This document shows positions 31,306-43,817 of a stretch of 64,000 nucleotides of DNA, piece by piece. Source of the DNA: Coleophoma eucalyptorum (Eukaryota; Ascomycota; Leotiomycetes; Helotiales; Dermateaceae). The translations under genes were made by a program, and so were the position numbers. Below the pieces are notes generated by a model. That model saw only the letters and a list, made by a program, of their open reading frames with translations, searched no databases and was not told where the DNA came from. The DNA lies in contig JALRME010000026.1 of the NCBI GenBank assembly GCA_026120035.1, positions 496,001 to 560,000 of the forward strand, read 5' to 3'. The first letter of the stretch is position 1. The number at the start of each line of letters is the position of its first letter.

Positions 31306-33542
31306 TGTCCAAATGGTTCCACGCTCTTGGTCGTCACGCTATGGCAATTCAGATGGAACGTGGAGTCCAGGCAAGACTTATCCGTAGAGGTAGACAGACG
31401 TCTAGACAGTGTTCCTGGCTAAGACGGTCCTCAAGAACGGCAGACTGCATGCATGATAAGCAGCGTTCCTGGTTGCGGCGTCAATATATGAACCCTGCTC
31501 CCTCAGCTGCAGCAGCGTTGGAAATGGGAGCGCAAGTGGAAAAGAAGGTCGACACTCGAGCGCAAGAAGGTGCATGAAAGCAAGAAGGTAGGCTCCTCGA
31601 CTTCGAGAAGGAGTGCCGGGCGGTGCTAAAATGTACGGTACGGCCAAACGAGGCCGCAGGGTACAGGAGTTGTCTACTGTCTCCGTCCTGCTCATGGGTT
31701 GGTCGGTAAGGTGCGTGCGGAGAAAGCTGTGGCTTTAGTTGCCGAGTCAAGCCCTCTCAGGCTCTCATCCTCAGGGTTCGTCCAGATAGCATGGGACATT
31801 GGTCAAGGGTTCAAGGTTGTCATGGATTCTGCATTTCTCAAAGGGGAGAGGTGCGGGTACCGTCCGTTGAGCGCAATTTTCGGGGCCTTCCTTCTCGAAG
31901 ACAGCGAGCCACGGCCCTTTTGGGAAGGCCTTTGTCAGACTATCAGGTTACAAAACTGTACCTCATCTTCCATGGCCTGGCCTGGTATAGTATAGCATGG
32001 GAGAGCTGGGCCGGGGCAGGGCAGTGACCCATTCATTCCACCCCTCCTGTCGCTGTGGCGAAGGGTAGCAACGACACTGCCACTGCGGCAAGCAAGCACT
32101 GAAGAAGAGGAGCACTCCATACTATCGACGGTCGCTTGTGTTGGACCGTATCCTTCGAGCCGACGCCCACCACGATGCTATCCAGAACGTGGAGGAGGTT
32201 GGTGTTAGGTAGGATTCTGTCAAGGGAAGCGAACCTGGCGAATCATGACACCGTGCAGGGAGGGTCCGGGTCCGAGCAAAAGGCTCATCTCGGATGTTCA
32301 TCCCAGTGGTGCAAACGAGAAAATTGGCCTTCGATAATTGGTAAAATATGAGGCATCATCGACTTCCTGCGACGCTGCCACCACCACCCGCCAGGTCCTT
32401 ATGCCTTATGTGCATGGCACAAGTCTCTGTCTACAATAAGGTATTGAAGGTATGGGCCGGCCCTGCTCCCCTGAGGTGTGGCCATCGGCCCAAAGCTCTC
32501 GCCGTCAGCATCATCATCAGCCCTTCGGGTGCCTGTAGAGTCGTATTGCTTGGTGCCCCTTGGAGCGCCGTCAATCATTACGATGTTCGGCCGACGTGGA
32601 CGGAAGATTTCAATATTGGCTCCATCTCGATGATCGACAAAGTGGGGGAGTCCAGGCTTCGGCCTGCCACTACATCGAGTCCCTTTCCTCGGACTTTTGC
32701 TGGGCTTGCCGGGCTTGCTTCAGGAGCTTAGAGGATCCTGCCAGTTGCGACAGAAGGGAACACCATGATGGATGTTGATTCGGGAGTCGCGACTGCAGAA
32801 TGCTTCTCTTCCCAGCGGCACTAGAAAGCCTCCGAAAGGTCGAATTTTGAGCGAATCGTAGCCTTACCTGATGACGATTGGGTGAGCCTCCTCGGATCAG
32901 GTCCAAAGTGGTGGCCTTGCGAGTCTGCACCCTGCTAATTAAGCGCCGAGTTGTCCCCCAAAATCACAAAAGATACGCGGTGGTGCACCATGCAACATGC
33001 CCGAGGTCTTTCCCCGAAAAGAAGCAAAAGACTATTTTATTTTGTACGTGGGCATAAGGCACTCCGTCATATGATCAGAAGCTACTTCAGCAACAATGAG
33101 ATAAGGAACAATCAGCCAACGTCAGAGACAAGGTAGTCTGCCTACACGGCTGAACAGGATATTCTCCCCTCCCTCAGCTTTCCGCATGGACCTCCTCAAG
33201 CGTGACATCCACGAGAATCTTCAATTGAACTTGTCCTAAACTCCGCCATCTTCCTCTGCTGTATTTGTATAATCCCCACAATAGATCATCGAATAACCGA
33301 TCTTGACCCGACCACGAGAACTAGTGCAGCCAAAGAAGGCACGCAACACTCAGATCAGTTTGTAGATCTCGGATCCCGTTCCACACTGGGAGGCCGACCT
33401 CGAACTGCAATTGTACTGAGGCTTCGCCCGCAGATATCGTACACGATATCCTCCCTATTTGTGGAATGATCATCAAATTTGGATATGCTTGCATACTGCT
33501 TCCATTCTTGGCGACCTCCTACCCTTTCTGTTAAATCATTTT
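31306..33542. other. 2.2-kb gene-free region upstream of the HTH gene
   Basis: Between the HTH gene start and the DRG1 stop. Many short frames lie on both strands, none with family resemblance. The longest, 32348-32731 plus, lacks partners. It probably carries an extended promoter and 5' leader of the HTH gene. Confidence 0.4.
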
Positions 33543-34902
33543 CTATCGCTTGATGATAGTGACTGGAGTAAAGTTAGTGATACAAAGACTATCATGATAA
33601 GCCTGGAAAACTTACTGATGTCTTCGTCAGCCAACTCATGACTGAGGCCGACACGTTGCGGCTGGTGCTTCACAGACTTGCCATACACAACAGCTTGCCG
33701 AAAGTCGTCCACAATTGTTTTATGGATGGCGTTACACTGCCAAGTTGTCAGTCATATTCAGCGGGGGAATACTTCTATCTTTGGAATAGTACGTACAAAG
33801 TCTTCTACTGTGCACCTTGAGGAACGTAGCACGACAGGCGAAGTATAATCAGGCAACTTTCCCTTTGGTTTTGTATACACCCTTACAAGATTAAGCTTGT
33901 CCCACCTTGCAAGTGTCAGTAATGATTCAACAGAAGTAAAGCCAAGTCGGGGTCTTTGGAGGCTACTGTGTCGGAAGAGCCTGGAATGAACTTACATTTG
34001 TTCCATCAACTCATCGATATTCCATCCGTGCTCTGAAGAGATGGGGCATGCATTGGGTATACGGTAGAGTAGGTCAAGCTCCTCGATAGAGATGGCATCT
34101 ATCTTATTCAGGGCGTAAATGACAGGTATGTAACTTCTGCTCTTCGCTTCTAAGACATCGATAAGGTCATCAATCGTGGCGTCACATCGAATGGCGATGT
34201 CGGCAGATGAAATTTTGTACTCTCCCATGACAGCTTTGATTTCATCATGGTCAATGTGCGAAAGCGGGACCGTGTTCGTGATGCTGATACCTCCCTTGTC
34301 CTTTTTCTTGAACACGATATTTGGGGGTTGCTTGTTGACCCGAATCCCAAATCCCTCCAGTTCTGCCTCGATGATCTTCTTGTCTGTGAGAGGTTTATTG
34401 ACATCCAAAACAATAAAGATCAGATGGCATGTCTTAGCAACAGCAATGACTTGTCGACCTCGTCCTTTACCGTCTTTCGCTCCTTGAATGATACCAGGCA
34501 AATCCAGCATTTGTATCTTAGCTCCGTTATATAGCACTTGTCCGGGGACTGTCGTCAAGGTCGTGAACTCGTACGCAGCTGCTTCAGAGTGTTGGCCTGT
34601 GAGCCTACTCATCAGCGTACTCTTGCCCACTGAGGGAAACCCAATAAATCCGACACTGGCTACACCAGTTCTTGCCACATCAAAGCCTGCACCACCACCT
34701 CCACCACTTGACGTCGGCGTCAAAAGTTCTCTCTTTAGCTTAGCAAGCTTTGCTTTGAGTTGACCCAAATGAAAAGATGTCGCCTTGTTCTTTTGGGTTT
34801 TGGCCATCTCGGCCTCAATATCCTTGATCTGAGGTTCTAAATCAGCATTACGTATCATTTTCACAACAAAAATCAACCTACCTTATCCACGGTGGTCGCC
34901 AT
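33543..34902 (-). CDS. rbg1: DRG1/Rbg1 family developmentally regulated GTPase
   Basis: Predicted exons 34902-34882, 34828-33996, 33905-33797, 33736-33616 and 33562-33543 give 367 residues, exactly the length typical of DRG1. These Obg-related GTPases bind translating ribosomes together with a DFRP partner (yeast Tma46) and relieve stalls. Seen: the N-terminal helix-rich HTH with Lys ([19 protein letters not shown]), G1 FPSVGKST, G2 region [10 protein letters not shown]3 [10 protein letters not shown]4 NKID, G5 SSEHGWN, and the TGS domain ([20 protein letters not shown] to [19 protein letters not shown]). The first coding exon has 21 nt and the last only 20 nt (TIIKR plus stop). The frames join without gaps and end as the family does. 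Head-to-head with the polyprenol reductase gene, 239 bp apart. Confidence 0.96.
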
Positions 34903-35141
34903 ATTTGCTATTCAATTCCGAATAAGCTTTGGGAGTTGAGGGCGGTGCGGGTTGCGATTTTATATAATCTTGGTGAATTTCGTGGTGGGGTTATTTGAGG
35001 TCATGGGCATCAAAAATGATTCGAAGCGGCCGAGTATGGAATATCTATTGATCCGAGAGCTACATTTCTGGTAATTCTGCTCACGCTCCTATCAAGCATG
35101 CATCTTACTTTTGTGGCTCAAAGCTCTTTGCGTTCCTTACA

Positions 35142-36089
35142 ATGGATCCGTCACTCATTTGTCAGGCTTTCTTCGGTCTTTTTACAGCTGGGGGTATTGC
35201 AGGTCTTTTAGTCGCTCCGTTGCGGAAAAGTATGATTGACTACGGCAGTCGAGCACAAATCTCAACAACTACACCAACGAACAAACCTCAAACCAACTTA
35301 GATGCCCTGATAGAATATATATCCTCCTTCAAGGTACCGCATGCATGGTTCGTGCATTATTACATCGTATCTGTTGCGTGTTCTTTGTTTTGGGGCTGGC
35401 AATTTTTGAGAAAGGGACGTGTCATTGAGGCATTAGCACCTTACTCTACTAAAGCGACTTCATCAGCTATGACTACAAATCAGATCTTCCTGACTTGGTT
35501 TTTGATGGCCCTACAAGGCACAAGGAGGCTTTATGAGGATTTAATGCTAGGTAAACCTTCTCAATCCAAGATGTGGATTGGTATCTGGGCCTTGGGCATT
35601 GCATACTACATTGCCATAGGGATCTCGGTTTGGATAGAAGGCCTGCGTAAGTAACATCTCCAACTGTTAGCTCATATTTTGACTAGTCCAGCTACATTGA
35701 AAGCCCAAATATCTTTCCTGGATGGAGTCGATATATCGTTCCCGTCCCCCAAAACATATCTGGGCATTGCTCTGTTTGTTATCGGATCTGCCCTACAACA
35801 CGAGTGTCATGTACATCTTGCCAGCCTAAAGAAATACACACTCCCACAACATCCCCTCTTTCGGAAAGTCGTGTGTCCACATTACACTAGCGAGTGCGTG
35901 ATTTATCTCGCTCTTGCAATCATAGCCGCACCAAAGAATCAAGTTTTAAACAGGACTGTAGTGACTGGGTTGATTTTCGTGGTTGTAAATCTAGCTGCAA
36001 CCGCTGACTCGTCAAGGAAGTGGTACGTTCAAAAGTTTGGCGCCGAGCAACTGCAATTTCGATGGAGGATGATGCCATATATTTGGTGA
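35142..36089 (+). CDS. dfg10: Polyprenol reductase (DFG10/SRD5A3 family)
   Basis: Predicted exons 35142-35646 and 35692-36089 give 300 residues. The enzyme reduces the alpha-isoprene unit of polyprenol in the ER, in the dolichol route for protein glycosylation. Seen: about six hydrophobic segments (FFGLFTAGGIAGLLVAPL, HYYIVSVACSLFWGW, MWIGIWALGIAYYIAIGISV, YLGIALFVIGSAL, and others) and the steroid 5-alpha-reductase C-terminal block (HPLFRKVVCPHYTSECVIYL, SSRKWYVQKFG). Splicing GTAAGT at 35647 to CCAG at 35691 (45 nt) keeps phase and gives EGLPTLKAQISF. A 37-nt-shorter alternative using GTAAC at 35651 and CTAG at 35685 is also in phase, so residues at the joint are uncertain. The C-terminal Tyr-Ile-Trp is unusual but close to the family's aromatic end. 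Confidence 0.88.
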
Positions 36090-36104
36090 ACACCCAGGAT
36101 TTGT

Positions 36105-36922
36105 TCAACGCTTGAACAAAGCCAATTTGGAGCCTAATTTCGATACTTTGATAACATCTCGATATGTGAGACTTATTCGAGTTTGCCGAAGGGACTGCCC
36201 AGGAAGGAATTTCTCAGATGAACTGAGTAGGTGCCAGTTTGTGATTGTGTCGGAGTTGAGGTTGATGTCCTCGGCGATTTCCTCAATTCCATGTAGATAG
36301 TTCGTGTACAATTCCCCCGTGGTAATAAGTAGGCTTCGGGGCTCTTGAAGTATTCGCCAACGGGGCTCGCTTTCTATGGTGCCGTCTTCTTTGCTGCAAT
36401 ATAGGCCAAGGCAGAGACTGGACCCCAGACTAACTGTACACACTGCTGGGTAGTATGCGGCACCATCTTTGTGTGGGCTGATTCCTTGCCCCGGAAGATA
36501 TTCGTTTATTAAGACATGGTTCGGGGCTTTGTGCGGACTGTTTGTGAAGATATTGCAGTCTGTATTTGTTTGCGACAGTGGACAAGACAAGAGTCTGTCA
36601 ATGATAGGCTTGATGAGCCAAATTGGAAGTGGTGATTCCAGTAAAGTGTCCTTTGACAAGTCTGATGGCCAAGTTTGAAGGCGGCGTTTAGTAAGTTGTC
36701 TCCATCTAGGTTTTGGTGCACTCGCGATCTTGTGGATGGTTAGCCTTCCAAGCCAGAGTGACAATACAAAAACACCCGGCTGACCTTCTGTAGCAGCGCT
36801 CGTTCCTCGTCCTCACTGATGAAGTTCGTGATGTAGTAGGCGCTGGATGGCAGACTGGTTATCTTTACCTCCTCGAGTGATGCTGGCAGGAGCGTTAGTT
36901 GTGCGGAGCTTGAATCGGCCAT
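36105..36922 (-). CDS. ALKBH6-like Fe(II)/2-oxoglutarate dioxygenase
   Basis: Predicted exons 36922-36785 and 36728-36105 give 253 residues. A member of the AlkB dioxygenase family closest to ALKBH6, which lacks a well-settled substrate. Seen: ITNFISEDEERALLQK, PKPRWRQLTKRRLQ, NHVLINEYLPGQGISPHKDG with the iron-binding His and Asp (H-x-D), the distal His in NYLHGIEE, and the 2-oxoglutarate Arg pair in RQTRISLTYRDV. The intron (GTCAGC to CACAAG) joins LLQK to IASAPKPRW, as in the family. Its donor is not optimal. The stop codon lies just 16 nt past that of the convergent polyprenol reductase gene, so the 3' UTRs must overlap. Head-to-head with hos4. Confidence 0.92.
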
Positions 36923-37483
36923 GATAGAGGTGCAAAGCTGAGAGCAGACAATCGTATCACTCGTACCGAGCGAGCGATCTGCACTGCCGAAGTTTATTGC
37001 AATTCTAGCTCCGCCAGGTCAAGCTTGGCACGGTCAATTCAAGAATGGAGAGCTTAAAGCAAATGATCTTGCGTGATCTCGGCATATCGAAATCAATGAT
37101 TTAAAAGACATGAACGATAAGGAGATGACTAAAAATTTACAAAGGTAGAATGTTGACTCGTGATATTGATATCGGAGCTTCTCCTTACTTCAAAACACGC
37201 TCAAGAAGCTCGAACTGCCGGTGTGGCTGAAAATAACCAATCACGATACAATCTCCGCGTCAGCCTCAGGCATCCGCATTTGGACGAACGTTGACCGGAT
37301 CGACTTCAACTCAGTCGCCCACCAAGCACAAAGACAAGGACCACAGACTTCAATTCTCTCATTCTGCGACCATCACGCTCTGCCTTCCCTTTCATACGAA
37401 CTCTCGCGCCATCGCTCACACTGGCGTTTGTACTGCGACATACCAAGCAACCAGGCAGAACCTTAGGGCTCGGATGATCGTCC
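36923..37483. promoter_or_regulatory. Divergent promoter region ALKBH6-like / hos4, hiding the hos4 start
   Basis: About 560 bp between the divergent genes. In the part from about 37290 a second frame reads TQSPTKHKDKDHRLQFSHS, which looks like coding sequence of a hos4 5' exon but has no ATG in reach. The rest shows nothing recognisable. Confidence 0.4.
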
Positions 37484-40400
37484 TTGTCCTCCTCTCCCGA
37501 AATTGTCAAAGTGTCTCCTAATAAGATAGTCAAGGATGGTTCGCAGGTCGCAGAGACATGTAGGCTAGATGTTATGGACACCAAAGACAATGTGGAATTG
37601 GCTGCCTCTCGTTTGAGTCCCTCGCTGTCTAGGCACAACGATGAAGGTACTCGAAGCACCGCCACTGGTACTCCTGTGGGGATTAGATCCTCACCTCCAG
37701 CAATGACGGCCGACATGCCCAAAGGTGTCAACATGCGAAATGGTTCCCCAGAGACTTCGGGTGCGAAGAGCGACTCTGAGGCAGAAACGATTGTTCTGCC
37801 AGGGAAAGATGGACACTCGCCCTCCAAGATCAGGAAGGCTATTAAGCACGAAGATAAGAGTGAGGATGAGGATATGCGTAATGCCTCTGATCTTGAGTCT
37901 GCTGGGTCTATACGTAAAGCTGCCAAAGATGCTGAGGTCGTGACTACCTCTCTAGGAAAACGAAAACGTCCAAAACATGGCGATAATAAGGAGGACCCAT
38001 CAGCGGCTGGCAATTCTAGCGGATTAAGCTCTGTTCCCACATCACCCGTTGCACCAAGGCGATCCTCACTGTCCAAAGCTGTCGCCTCCGAAACAGACAT
38101 ATCGAAATCACCATCACCACGGCCTGTCCGAGAGGCCAAATCTGTTGATCGCGTTTTATCCCGTAGAAAACTTCAAGGCAACGATGAAGATCACCGGAGC
38201 GCAAGATCTGTGAATCATCAAGGTGCTGGTCAAGATCGGCGCGGCAAAGAACATCGCAACCTGTCAAGACTCAGTGATACCACTTCCCGGCACCGCACAC
38301 GGTCAAACTCTCCACCTTCACGAAGTCACAAGCGTAGTGTATCTACACAGCTTCCATCCGGAGGCTCAAATGGTCTTAGTTACAAGAAGAAACGAGTGCC
38401 AGCTCCCTTGCAATCGACAGAGCATCCATCAGATGATTCGTCTGCAAGTGAAGGATCCCATCCGCGAAGTTCTAGATTGCGACATCTAGCAGCTCCAACA
38501 ACTGGTGAATCAGTAATCTCGCCTGCAAAGATGCCTCACAAGAAGCGCGTAGATCCTCATGGTTCAACCCCTTTGGCGCGCGCGTGCTCGATAGGTAACC
38601 TGGAGCAAGCCAAACTACGACTTAAAGAACGACCGGACGACCTAAACATGCCTGATTATTCTGGGAATACACCTTTGCAGTCCGCTAGTCTTAAAGGCCA
38701 CGAGCATATTGTCGCATTTTTACTGAACGCCGGCTGCATTATCGACTCCGTGAACGAAGCGCAAGATACTCCATTGCTTGATGCCGTAGACAACGATCAT
38801 CTCGAAGTGGTCAAGCTACTCCTCCAGGCAGGTGCTAATCCTCACAAGGCCAACATCCACGGCGAAGAGCCCATTGACCGGGTGGACAAGGATTCTGATG
38901 ATGCTGAAGAAATGAAGGCCGCAATCAATGCCGCTAAGTTGACTTATCGCATTGCTCGACGTGCTTCCGAAGAAGACGATGGGCGATTATCTCATCCAAC
39001 GGAAAGTCCACGCCAAACACCTCCAATTCAGACACCGCAACAGCAAGCATTTGGCTTCTTAGGACGCCGAGGAGGCGGGGGTCGTGCGGTAAAGACAAGC
39101 AACGATCTTCTCTATAGATCTTCGGATGTGAACGAGCTTAGGCGTGCAGCAGGTATGAACGAGGTTGAAAATGTTGCCCGTATACTTGAACTCAAACAAG
39201 GAAAGAATGGGTGGAACGACCCAGAAACACTTATCAACGCCGCCAAAGGTGGTCACATTGGAGTTTTGAACATTCTGCTTGCTATGGGTGACTTCGATCC
39301 CGACCCTGATCCATTATCTTCAATGCCTGCCCGATTTGCGACACCTATGCTTGCTGCAATTGGCCGTGATGGAAAAGATTGGCTACCAGTCATTCAACTT
39401 CTTGTCAGTCAACCAGCTTTTAATCCTACGCGCAAGATAAGCGGAGAGACATATGCTCAAATAGCACGGAAGAGACGCGGAGCATTCTGGGAAGAGGAGG
39501 CTGAAATGCTCGAATCTGCCGCGGAAAAATATAAAAAGTCTCACAAATCATCCCCAAACTCTGTTCGATCTCCTGGACTTCGACGAGACGGCAATCGCGA
39601 CAATAAAAGAGTACTCCATGAAGACACTGAATTATCATCTCGCGCACATAAGAGGCGAGTCTCAAGTCCAAAAACTAAGGACACTGAAAACAGAAACGGA
39701 GACGGAGCCAAAATCGTTGACAACAAGCATGGCCACCAGCGAAGCGATTCTTCGGCAAGTCAACCTAAAGACGTTCATGCTTCAAAGAGGGGACCTGGCC
39801 GACCGAAGAAAGAAGGTCGGCCACCTTCTGTTGTTGCATCTGATAGAGAAACCACGCCTCTAGGCCCTCCCAAGCAAAAGCTGCCGCAGAAGAAATCAGA
39901 ATCAGAGATTCCTACAGCTGCATCTGATACTGAAACAGTCAAACCACGTAGAAAGCTTGTGTCCGGAAAGGATCTCAAGGGTGAAAGAGAGCGGCAAAGA
40001 CGAGCTAGTGTTGCATCCAATGCTTCTAATGCGTCTGTCAAAGAGAAACCAAGCTTTGGTGACTCAAAGTCCGGCTCGCTGAACAGAACCCCGCACCTAT
40101 CTGCAAATGATTTGGACACTAAAATGGATATATCCAAACATGACCGCGCTCGATCGTTGAAACGAGATGACTCGAAAGACAGACTCTCAGCCATCAGAGG
40201 CGAGAGTCCTGTAAAAAGACAACGATCTAGTGTGACTCCTCCGAGGATGTCAGGCTCTGAAAGTGGTGAAGGTGCCAAACGCAGGAAACTTGATTCCGAA
40301 GGCAAAGAACGACGCAAAGGAGATGCAAACCTTAGCTCGTCACCCGATCATCGATCCAATTCAGCAAAATCGGGTCTTTCACGCGAACGGACTGCTGACA

Positions 40401-42117
40401 AGAAGGATGGAGACCATCGCAAGCAAGCCGAAGAATCTGGGAAAGGTAGCAAGGTTAAACGAATGTCGACGCCCTCGGATTCGGCAAAAGAACAGAAAGT
40501 TGCAATTGACGATCGAGAACGGGATATTGTGATGGACGAAGCGCCTCCCTCTCAAGCCACGTCCGATAAGGAGCGCGAAGCACGAATCCGCCGAGAAAAG
40601 GACGAGAAAGAAGCCAAACGGAAAACCGAGATCGAGAAAAAGGCAGAGATCGAACGGCGAGCTGAGGCCGAAAAGAAAGCTGAAGCTGAAAGGAAAATTG
40701 AATCAGAGAAGAAGCAGGAGGCCCAGAAGAAGCTTGAGGAAGAAAACAGGATAGAAGCTGAGAAAGCCGCAGAAGCTATTAGGAAAGCTGAAGCCGAGAA
40801 AAGACTGGAAGCGGAGCGTATCGAACAGGCCAAGCAAGCACATTTAGCTCGCGAGAAGCAAATGGAAGAGGAAGAGGCAAAGCGCCAGCAAGAGGAAGCC
40901 GAACGACGTGAGTTGCAACGCCAAAAGGATGCAGAGGCGCTGCACAGAGCTCAAGAAGAGAGGCAGCGGTTGTATCTTGAGCAACAACGTGTGGCCAAAG
41001 AAGAACAGGAACGCAGGAGGCGTGATAGAGAAGCTGAACAACGCGCCGAGAAGCTCCGAATTGCTCAAGAGAAAGAAAAAGAAAGGATGGAAAAGCTGCC
41101 CTTCATATTGCGATGGCTGGAAAAGTGCCCAAATCCTCATACTCAAGAAATCGTTTTCGTCTTCAGAGAGCTGGAAGGCTTCCGCGCCGACACGATCAAG
41201 CCTGAACTGACAGGTCAACTGGGCGGACGGGACCAATGGCTGCTCAATTTACATGTTGCTATTTTACTCGGAGAGAAGGACTTGTCATTGTCCAGGTGTA
41301 AGTTCTAAGGCTTAGTAAACGGGAATCTCTGCTAATATTTGTATTAGTCACTTCCTGGGAGAAGATCCCTCTCAGTCTTAACGCCAAAAAGTCTATATAT
41401 ATGTCTGAACAGTCAAAATACGCTCTGTCGGACTCGAGGCTTAAAAGCGTTCGAGAAGACCTATTAGGCGATGAGTATGACAATAGAACTGGAAAGCCAC
41501 TCCTTTCATTAAATGATATAACCCGGCCGCTTTTCCATGATATGGAAATGTTTTTCGTTAAGGTACTTTGCTCCTTAAATTGATCCCATCCTTCTCATTG
41601 ACATACTAATCCTCATTAGCTCTCGGATTTCATGTTCCACGTGCCTAACTTTCCACATCTCCGCGGGGTTGAAATGGTTGTTAACTATTGTGAACTTCTC
41701 CCGTTTCCAAGGAAGATTCCGTCCGACGCGGCAAAATGGAAACAGGATCCAGGGGTTGATACTAAACAAGGCTGGCCTCGACACACCATCTGGAAAGACG
41801 GGATCTTCATCAAACAGGCAGAACAACGACGATCTGCCTTAAAGACTTACGACCAGTTTGTGCATGATCAGCAGCAGCGTTCAACAGACCACAATTCTCC
41901 TACACTATCCACCAGCCAATCCTCCAATCCTCCTCTGATCCCGGCGACGAATGGTCAACAAGTCAATGGAATAACGCCTCCGAGTTCCGATAAATCCGTC
42001 AATGGCGGTAGTCCTCGCCACACAGAATCGCTCAGCGAAGCGGCACACGGACTTCCAAATGGAATAACATCAAGCCATATTGAAAATCCAACCATGAATG
42101 ATACCAATCATACATGA
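37484..42117 (+). CDS. hos4: Hos4-like ankyrin-repeat subunit of the Set3 histone deacetylase complex
   Basis: Predicted exons from about 37484 to 41297, then 41348-41562 and 41620-42117. The start is unresolved: the frame opens at 37478 without ATG, the first in-frame ATG is 37574 (1478 residues), and a 5' exon likely exists. Seen: a long basic/Ser-rich disordered region, three to four ankyrin repeats (about 38545-38900; GSTPLARACSIGNLEQAKL, GNTPLQSASLKGHEHIVAFL, DTPLLDAVDNDHLEVVKLL), and a further repeat-like region (39120-39430). An AT-hook (KRGPGRPKK, about 39785) follows. A roughly 180-residue charged coiled coil (about 40550-41090) and a conserved C-terminal domain (FILRWLEKCPNPHTQE to PNFPHLRGVEMVVNY) complete it. 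In yeast Hos4 scaffolds Set3C, which removes acetyl groups at transcribed genes. Two introns at the 3' end join in phase (SR-FTSWEK, FVK-LSDFMF). Confidence 0.82.
40550..41090 (+). repeat. Coiled-coil coding tract rich in EKKAEAERK units
   Basis: Degenerate short repeats of Glu/Lys/Ala/Arg codons within hos4 encode a long single helix or coiled coil. The purine-rich sense strand makes antisense Ser/Leu/Phe frames that are not genes. Confidence 0.7.
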
Positions 42118-43817
42118 GGTTCGGCGTGATTCCTACGCCGAGAACAGCTACTGAATTCTGGGTTGCAGCTTCCGGTTCTTGTCAAATGTTCTCTGTATCT
42201 AACTTGGCATGGGGCGGATTTTGTCAGAACTATCAGGGCTAGAAGATTTGTTATCACGATTGTCTTAATACCATGCATGAACGTACATTTGTACACACTC
42301 TCAGATATGATAGGGAAGGGAGAAGAACTAGTATCAACTGGTGGTATTCTTATGAAACGATTAGCGATTCCAATCAAGCAAAGCATGCTTTAAGAGCGAA
42401 ACTGATCGCGTGTCCATCCTTCATTTCTGAAATAAAAATACCCTCACTATGAGGAGCAGACGAATCATATTGCAAGAGTCCTGGCTTCGTTGAGATTGAC
42501 TGCAAGCATAAAGCGCCACGATCTACTATCATTGCCTATGCCAGATAGCGCCCTTTCTCACAAAGAGCAGCCTTCCCAACCTACGGATTAATACTAGGGG
42601 CTCGTGATATGCAATGCCTAATATCCACCTGCCCTTCCCATCTGTAGAATTTCTCACATCGTCCTGGGGATTTCATCAGATGTGACGAAATAGATGCGTC
42701 TCTCTTTGCCAACTAGTATATCTGACAAGTCGTCCCCTTTCTCCGTTACCTGTAATGCGGTGCGCCACCCGGTAATCTACTTTCATCACTAAATTTATGG
42801 GTGCTACAATCATCGGAATATGAGTTTTCCATCTCATAGAGTTCTGTCCATGTGCTCTTCATGGTCGCAGATCTCCCGAGGAAGCTCGCAAAGCGCTTGA
42901 GGTATTGAAAGGATCTTGGAATGGCTATCCTCATCACTGTCTTGTTGTATGTTTGTCATACTTGATCTCTCCGCAGGAGTAAATTATACTATGTGCAAGA
43001 CCCCTCTCGATGTATGGTTCGAGGTTAGAGTATGAGAAATCATAATGAGAAAGTGATATGGAGAATCTTCACCAGGCCAAAGCTCTCCGGTTGCCCTGGT
43101 TCTAGCTTCACATGAGGTTTCGTTGAAGAAAGTGAAGGATGTTTTCATAGTTACAACATCGGTATCTATTGTATTTAATGATCTGTATCCTAAGAGAAGT
43201 CCAGTTAATCTATGGTCAGATGGTAAATGGTTCTTATTCAGACAATGGAAGCCTTTTTTCTTTAGCTTAATGTATATTTCACGGCTCTAGTTCAACATAT
43301 CGAATCTAGAAAGTAGAAGAAGCCTGCTATCAGCAAGATGGCTTCCAGATTTCTTGTTGAACGCCAGTAGGACAAATCCCTCACAGTCAGTATAGTGTCA
43401 GTCGACTGAATAAACCTGTGGTTGTCTCGGTTTGCATCTGTACACAGGTCCTATAAATGCAACCGAATATATTTTTAACCTTTTCCAGATAATGCAATGA
43501 TCTTTGAGATAAGGCTTGCGTCCCGAGACTTCGAAAAGAGTTTCGGCAGTGACATTCATAGCTGCCTTACGAGCTTACCTTAACTTGTGTACCATCATCA
43601 TTATCATCATCACGTGTCGTTAGCTCAGCATAATCGATAGTCGATAAGAAAGCGTCATGACAGCCCGCGAAACAATTCCACCATCATATCCAGATGCCAC
43701 TATACAACGCATACAGTGCCTCATCAATACACAGCACTTTTATTTTCGTACATATCCCTGGAGTATTATTTACCAGACGCATCCTTAAGGTATAATTTAC
43801 CAGGAAGATCGGGAAGC
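42118..43817. other. 1.7-kb gene-free interval
   Basis: Between the hos4 stop and the RING-like/LysM start. A+T-rich, with no frame over about 90 codons and no family resemblance. It should hold the hos4 3' UTR and the promoter of the next gene. A (TCA)n run lies near 43593-43612. Confidence 0.45.

Noticed and set aside
37306..38139. 277-codon minus-strand frame
   Set aside because: It lies antisense to hos4's low-complexity N-terminal region and has no family resemblance.
39775..40317. 180-codon minus-strand Ser/Leu/Phe frame
   Set aside because: Shadow of the charged region of hos4 on the other strand.
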